From Planomonospora sp. ID67723 (GTDB taxonomy: Bacteria; Actinomycetota; Actinomycetes; Streptosporangiales; Streptosporangiaceae), in the NCBI RefSeq assembly GCF_015711605.1, contig NZ_JABTEZ010000006.1, positions 248,001 through 312,000 on the forward strand: a stretch of 64,000 bases of DNA, in the 5' to 3' direction. Of the stretch, positions 60,492-64,000 are shown one piece after another. The number at the start of each line of letters is the position of its first letter. Position 1 is the first letter of the stretch. Below the pieces are notes generated by a model. The model had not been told where the DNA came from. It did no database searches and worked only from the letters and a program-made list of their open reading frames with translations. The position numbers and the translations under genes were made by a program.

Positions 60492-61350
60492 TGCGTTGTC
60501 AACCGGCTCCTGCGGGCTGCACGCTTGAGAGGGCGGGTCGAGTACGCCGGAAGACTCATAGGGTTGGCCGGGATGCCTCTCGGTGCCCCTGCGAAGCGAC
60601 AGCTCGCGGCCCCAGGCCGGCGGAGGGTTCTCCGAGCTGCGGTCCGGCGCGTCAGGCTCCATGGCAGGCTCGGGACGGGCGCCGAACGGCCCGGCCCTCG
60701 TGGATGCCGGCGGCGACGAGCCCGCGGATGTACGCGGCCGCCGCGGCGAGGGCGCTACCGGCGTGTCTCCGGCCGTCAGGAACGCGTGGCAGGCGGCCGG
60801 CCCGGGCCGCTCGGCGCTTTACCGGACTTCGCTGATCGCGGCGAACCCGCCTCATCGAACCGAGGTGGAGCCGGAGCGCCGTACCGGCACACGAGCGGCC
60901 ACCGGACCGGCTCTCCTGGCTTGCCTGCTCTTCCCCGGGTCCGCTCCGGCTGCGCGCTCGTTGAGGTCCTGCGTTCCCGAAGACCGCGCCCGGGATCGCG
61001 GTCGTACTGGTGGACGACCGCGATCCGGGCCGTCCGGGCACGGTGCCGTCCAGCCCGCTCAGCCCCGCCGAGCGTGAGACGCTCTCCGGCGCTCGCCAGG
61101 CCGGCTGGAAGAGGAGCCGTCGGGCCGCGGCGCAGGCGGCACCGAGCCGACGTCGCCGTCGGAGCACCCGGCGTCCCGGCCGAACAGGCCGTCCCCGACG
61201 GGGACGATCGGGTGCCGATGAGATTTCGGAGATTCTGGGGGTCTATCGTCCTGGTCGTTCGGCTTGCTGCGCCATCACGCTCGGCCGGTCAGGCCGAGAT
61301 GAGATCCGCCGGAGATCAGACACTCCCGACCGCGCAGCACACAATCGAGG
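60492..61350. other. 859-bp stretch with no intact gene
   Basis: Many frames are open on both strands, none with a convincing start, ribosome binding site or family. Short resemblances are seen: a GntR-like YIRGLVAAGIHEG on the minus strand near 60720, and an ADEISEILGVYRPGR turn near 61210-61255 like a resolvase helix-turn-helix. The area may be decayed genes or spacer. Confidence 0.35.
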
Positions 61351-62070
61351 CTAGCCCGTCATGAGCTGAGCCAGGCGGTCCCACGCCGGGGATGAGGCTC
61401 CGGGCTGGGATTGCGCGGCCAACCGGGCGATGGCCGGGTTGTGGACGGGGCCGTTCTCGGATCGGCCGGGGTGATCGGTGAACCAGTTCCGGGTACGGTC
61501 CGCGAGGTCGGGCAGGCGGGGATCGTCCGGCGACCAGTCATAGGCGGCGTCATAGTCGAGATAGAGGGCACAGAACTCGGGATTGGCCATCAGCTCGCGT
61601 TTCTCGGCGATCCACAGGGAGGCGTCCTCGGGCGAGGCCGTCTGCATGAGGATCCAGCCGTCGCGTTCCACGCGGATCGCGCGCTCGCTGACGCCGAGTT
61701 CGCGCAGGTCGTCGAGATAGTCGGCGACTTCGGGGGAGACGAAGAGCCGATCGCCGCCGCGCAGCTGGACGAGTTGGTCGCGGGTTCGTCCCAGCTGCGC
61801 GATGCGTTCCTCGATGTCGTGATCGATCTCGGCGACGGCCGCCGCGAACGTCGCCGTGTCGGCGTCGAGGAGGCCCCTGATGCGGGCCAGCGGCACCCCC
61901 GCGTGCGCCAGCGTCCTGATCTTCACGAGCTTGACGGCGTGCTCGGCGGTGTAGCGCCGGTAGCCGGACGAGTCGCGGCCGGGCTCGGTGAGCAGACCGC
62001 GCTCGTGGTAGTGGCGGATGGCCTTGATGGTCACTCCGGCGTAGTCCGCGAGCTGGCCGATCGTGAGCAT
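61351..62070 (-). CDS. MerR family transcriptional regulator
   Basis: Regulator of 239 residues: MLTIGQLADYAGVTIKAIRHYHERGLLTEPGRDSSGYRRYTAEHAVKLVKIRTLAHAGVPLARIRGLLD is a complete MerR domain; residues 75-125 form a coiled coil, then an uncharacterised effector domain. An ATG nine bases upstream (62079) is possible, but AGGA is better placed for 62070. It lies 26 bases after a serine hydrolase gene that has a MerR-type promoter. Confidence 0.93.
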   Translation of the reverse strand: MLTIGQLADYAGVTIKAIRHYHERGLLTEPGRDSSGYRRYTAEHAVKLVKIRTLAHAGVPLARIRGLLDADTATFAAAVAEIDHDIEERIAQLGRTRDQLVQLRGGDRLFVSPEVADYLDDLRELGVSERAIRVERDGWILMQTASPEDASLWIAEKRELMANPEFCALYLDYDAAYDWSPDDPRLPDLADRTRNWFTDHPGRSENGPVHNPAIARLAAQSQPGASSPAWDRLAQLMTG

Positions 62071-62096
62071 GCAGGACATCCTGTCACGCGGAGGGG

Positions 62097-63521
62097 TCAC
62101 GTCCGGCGGGTCAGGCGGCCGCCGCCGTTGCGGAAGCGCGCCTGGCCGTCGCGGACGTCGTGGAAGGAGACGAGCAGCAGCCGCAGGTAGCCGTCGAACG
62201 CCTCCAGCGGGTAGCCGGCAGGCGCGAAGAGGCCCGGCCGGATCGGCACGTAGCGCTGCGGCGGGGCGGAGGTCGTGCCGCCGGCGAACTCGGTGAAGAT
62301 GCGCTCCTGCGACTCGTCCGCCGGCTCGTAGGTCGTCCGCTCCTCGATCTGGCCGTCGACGATGCTGACGTCGACGCGGAGCTGGTTGGAGCGGTAGGTG
62401 CCCACGTAGGGGGTCAGATCGATGTCCTGCTCCGGTCCGGTGACCAGAGCGGGGATCCGGACGCCGAGGTGCTCGCTCAGCAGCCACTGCAGGATCTGGT
62501 CCTGCAGCATGATCGCCCCCGGGTTGTTGCCGTAGGCGGTGAAGACCAGGTCGTGCTCCGGGAGCACGCACAGGAGGGAGACACCGCCGGGCGAGGCGCC
62601 CGACATGGCCAGCACGGTCGTGTCGCCGAACGGGTACAGCACCCAGCCCAGGCCGATCGGCGGGGTGTTGGGGCTGTCCATGTCGTACGAGACCTGCCGC
62701 ATCAGGGCGGTCGACTCGGCCGAAAGGACGCGCGTGCCGGACGGGGACACCCCGCCCGCGAGGTGGGTGCGCCCGAAGGCGAGCAGGTCGGCGACGGTGC
62801 CGATCGGCGTGCCACCGGCCGGGCCCCAGGCGTCGGGGAGCGTGAACATGTTCGTGGGCTTGGGCGCCATGGTCTCGAGGTCCAGGAAGTGGCCGACTGC
62901 CGTGCTGCGCAGGATGGCCTGCTCGGCGGAGGTGCTGGAGTCCTTCATGCCGACCGGGGCGTAGATCTCGCGTGCGAGCAGGTCGTGGAAGGGCAGGCCG
63001 GTCACCACTTCCAGCAGGCGGCCCGCGACGATCATGCCGCCGTTGGAGTAGCTGAGCTGCTCGCCGGGCTCGAACAGGGTGCCGCAGCTGCTCGCCAGGC
63101 CCTTGACGTAGGCCTTCAGGGCGTCGTGGCCCTTGTCGCCGGGGAAGTACAGGTCCGCGTCGATGCCGTTGGTGTGGCCGATCAGGTGCCGGACCAGGAT
63201 CCTGTCCGCCGCACCCGGTACGGTCAGCGCGAATTCGGGAAGGTACTTCACGACCGGTGCGTCGAGGTCCAGCAGCCCGCGATCGGCCTGCTGCAGGACC
63301 AGCGTGGTGGTCAGGACCTTGGTGACGGAGCCGAGCAGGAATCCGGTGTCCTGGAGCATCGGTGCGCCGGTGGCGACGTTCGCGGCGCCGTGGGCGACGA
63401 TGATCTGCTCGCCGCCGTGGTAGACGCCGGTGACGAACCCGGGAACGCCGTTGGCCTCGCAGTAGGCCGCGATCCGCTCGCGGATGGGGGCTTCGACGGT
63501 GTGCAGTGCGTTGTTGGTCAT
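62097..63521 (-). CDS. Beta-lactamase-fold serine hydrolase (class C/esterase)
   Basis: Serine hydrolase of 474 residues. The SxxK motif is Ser65-Lys68 (LLGSVTKVL) and the YxN motif is Tyr158-Asn160 (YSNGG); HLIGHTNGID and the family middle region are present. A C-terminal beta-rich extension follows. It has no signal peptide, so it may be a cytoplasmic esterase or D-aminopeptidase-like enzyme, not a resistance enzyme. The ATG at 63521 fits the promoter and gives a leaderless mRNA. It is cotranscribed with a MerR regulator. Confidence 0.9.
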   Translation of the reverse strand: MTNNALHTVEAPIRERIAAYCEANGVPGFVTGVYHGGEQIIVAHGAANVATGAPMLQDTGFLLGSVTKVLTTTLVLQQADRGLLDLDAPVVKYLPEFALTVPGAADRILVRHLIGHTNGIDADLYFPGDKGHDALKAYVKGLASSCGTLFEPGEQLSYSNGGMIVAGRLLEVVTGLPFHDLLAREIYAPVGMKDSSTSAEQAILRSTAVGHFLDLETMAPKPTNMFTLPDAWGPAGGTPIGTVADLLAFGRTHLAGGVSPSGTRVLSAESTALMRQVSYDMDSPNTPPIGLGWVLYPFGDTTVLAMSGASPGGVSLLCVLPEHDLVFTAYGNNPGAIMLQDQILQWLLSEHLGVRIPALVTGPEQDIDLTPYVGTYRSNQLRVDVSIVDGQIEERTTYEPADESQERIFTEFAGGTTSAPPQRYVPIRPGLFAPAGYPLEAFDGYLRLLLVSFHDVRDGQARFRNGGGRLTRRT

Positions 63522-63527
63522 GAAGCC

Positions 63528-63559
63528 ATCGTCGAACCCTGACCTAGGGGCAGGGTCAA
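63528..63559 (-). promoter_or_regulatory. MerR-type promoter of the hydrolase-merR operon
   Basis: On the minus strand TTGACC (63554-63559) and CGACGA or GACGAT (63528-63534) are spaced 19-20 bases, longer than normal, with an inverted repeat ACCCTG-N9-CAGGGT (63536-63556) in the spacer. This is the layout activated by MerR proteins through DNA distortion. Confidence 0.75.
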
Positions 63560-63636
63560 GCCGGGAAGACGGGAAATCGGTGAGCGTAGGTCGGAAAGGG
63601 GTACGCCGCAGGTCAGGCGAACGTACGGCGAGCGTC

Positions 63637-63664
63637 ATGACTTTTGTCATCACCTACTGGTGAT
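63637..63664 (+). promoter_or_regulatory. Stacked inverted repeats before a small membrane protein gene
   Basis: ATGAC-TTTT-GTCAT (63637-63650) adjoins ATCACC-TACT-GGTGAT (63649-63664). They lie 45-73 bases upstream of the ATG at 63710 and may be an operator. Confidence 0.5.
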
Positions 63665-63709
63665 TTCGACGTCTACGCCGGGCCCGTCCTCCTCTCCGAA
63701 GATCGAGCC

Positions 63710-63916
63710 ATGACGAACAACGCGAAGAACCCCGGCAAGGACACGGCGAAGAACACCGTCCCCGACCGGACCGCCGGCATGGCCTCCGGCCTCGCGATCG
63801 GAATGGGCCTCGGCGCCGCCCTCCACAACCTCCTCCTGGGGCTCGCGCTGTCGCTCTGCTTTGGCGCGGCCCTCGCGCACGCCCACCCCTCCGGGGACAC
63901 CCAGGACCGGCAGTAA
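63710..63916 (+). CDS. Small membrane protein, hypothetical
   Basis: Protein of 68 residues with a polar N-terminus (MTNNAKNPGKDTAKNTVPDR) and two hydrophobic stretches (about 23-39 and 40-58, GLAIGMGLGAALHNLLLGLALSLCFGAALAHA). No family is known. Inverted repeats lie upstream. The longer frame from 63644 has no better evidence. Confidence 0.6.
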   Translation: MTNNAKNPGKDTAKNTVPDRTAGMASGLAIGMGLGAALHNLLLGLALSLCFGAALAHAHPSGDTQDRQ

Positions 63917-64000
63917 CCTCGCGTCCGGGCGGCCGAGGCGGAATCGGGCAGTCGGTGATCCGCACGCCGTACATTCGTCCGACCTGCGGCGCGCCCCTTT

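Noticed and set aside
1-64000. CRISPR array or prophage
   Set aside because: No regularly spaced repeats and no phage structural or integrase genes are seen.

Overview
The window is high-GC actinobacterial DNA. Markers are 20S proteasome genes with the Pup ligase and PafBC, RbpA, a WhiB protein, a separate Lnt/Ppm pair, F420-type PPOX proteins and many GTG starts. Gene order and protein character suggest Streptosporangiales (Streptosporangium or Nonomuraea-like), but that placement is inference. No rRNA, tRNA, CRISPR array, prophage or intact insertion sequence was seen.

Region 1 (1-4016, minus): a carbohydrate ABC transporter operon (solute-binding lipoprotein, two permeases, ATPase cut by the window edge). 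Region 2 (4201-21306): the proteasome and quality-control block. It holds prcB-prcA, pafA, two FKBP-type lipoproteins, a Cys-rich regulator with a DUF3291 protein, a DUF3866 protein, pafB-pafC, tatA-tatC, a diacylglycerol kinase-like lipid kinase, the HelY-type helicase and an RNB-domain RNase. The usual upstream partners (mpa/arc, dop, pup) are not next to prcB. Region 3 (21367-29317): single genes for an S41 protease, 5'-3' exonuclease, SpoIIE phosphatase, M24 peptidase, acyl-CoA dehydrogenase with an FGE-fold protein, STAS protein, Lrp regulator and a small membrane protein.

Region 4 (29663-36448, minus): a sugar operon controlled by a ROK repressor with a palindromic operator (solute-binding protein, two permeases, GH4 glycosidase, BadF-type sugar kinase). 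Region 5 (36628-42828): a HelR-like helicase with an apparent ATT start, then lnt-ppm1 flanked by a 114-bp inverted repeat, and fxsA followed by a miniature IS-like remnant. Region 6 (43371-49762): an ArsR-SRPBCC fusion with twin operators, an SRPBCC protein, rbpA under a SigR-type promoter, an MFS transporter, a GDPD, a hotdog-like protein and an IclR regulator.

Region 7 (49888-57928): glycerol kinase sharing an operator with the IclR gene, WhiB, topoisomerase IB, two PPOX proteins, cobL-cobM, a GAF-SpoIIE phosphatase and a disordered small protein. Region 8 (58042-63916): a WrbA-like flavodoxin, Tag glycosylase, YciI, a TetR repressor with twin operators, an 860-bp stretch with no intact gene, a serine hydrolase-MerR pair under a MerR-type promoter, and a small membrane protein.

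Most value lies in the regulatory layer: several paired palindromic operators can be matched to adjacent regulators, several genes look leaderless, and long perfect hairpins close many operons. No strongly supported new multi-gene system was found. The best novelty candidates are the inverted repeat around lnt-ppm1, the orphan promoter after helR, the ATT start of helR, the 30-codon ORF bridging pafB and pafC, and the Cys-rich regulator/DUF3291 pair.
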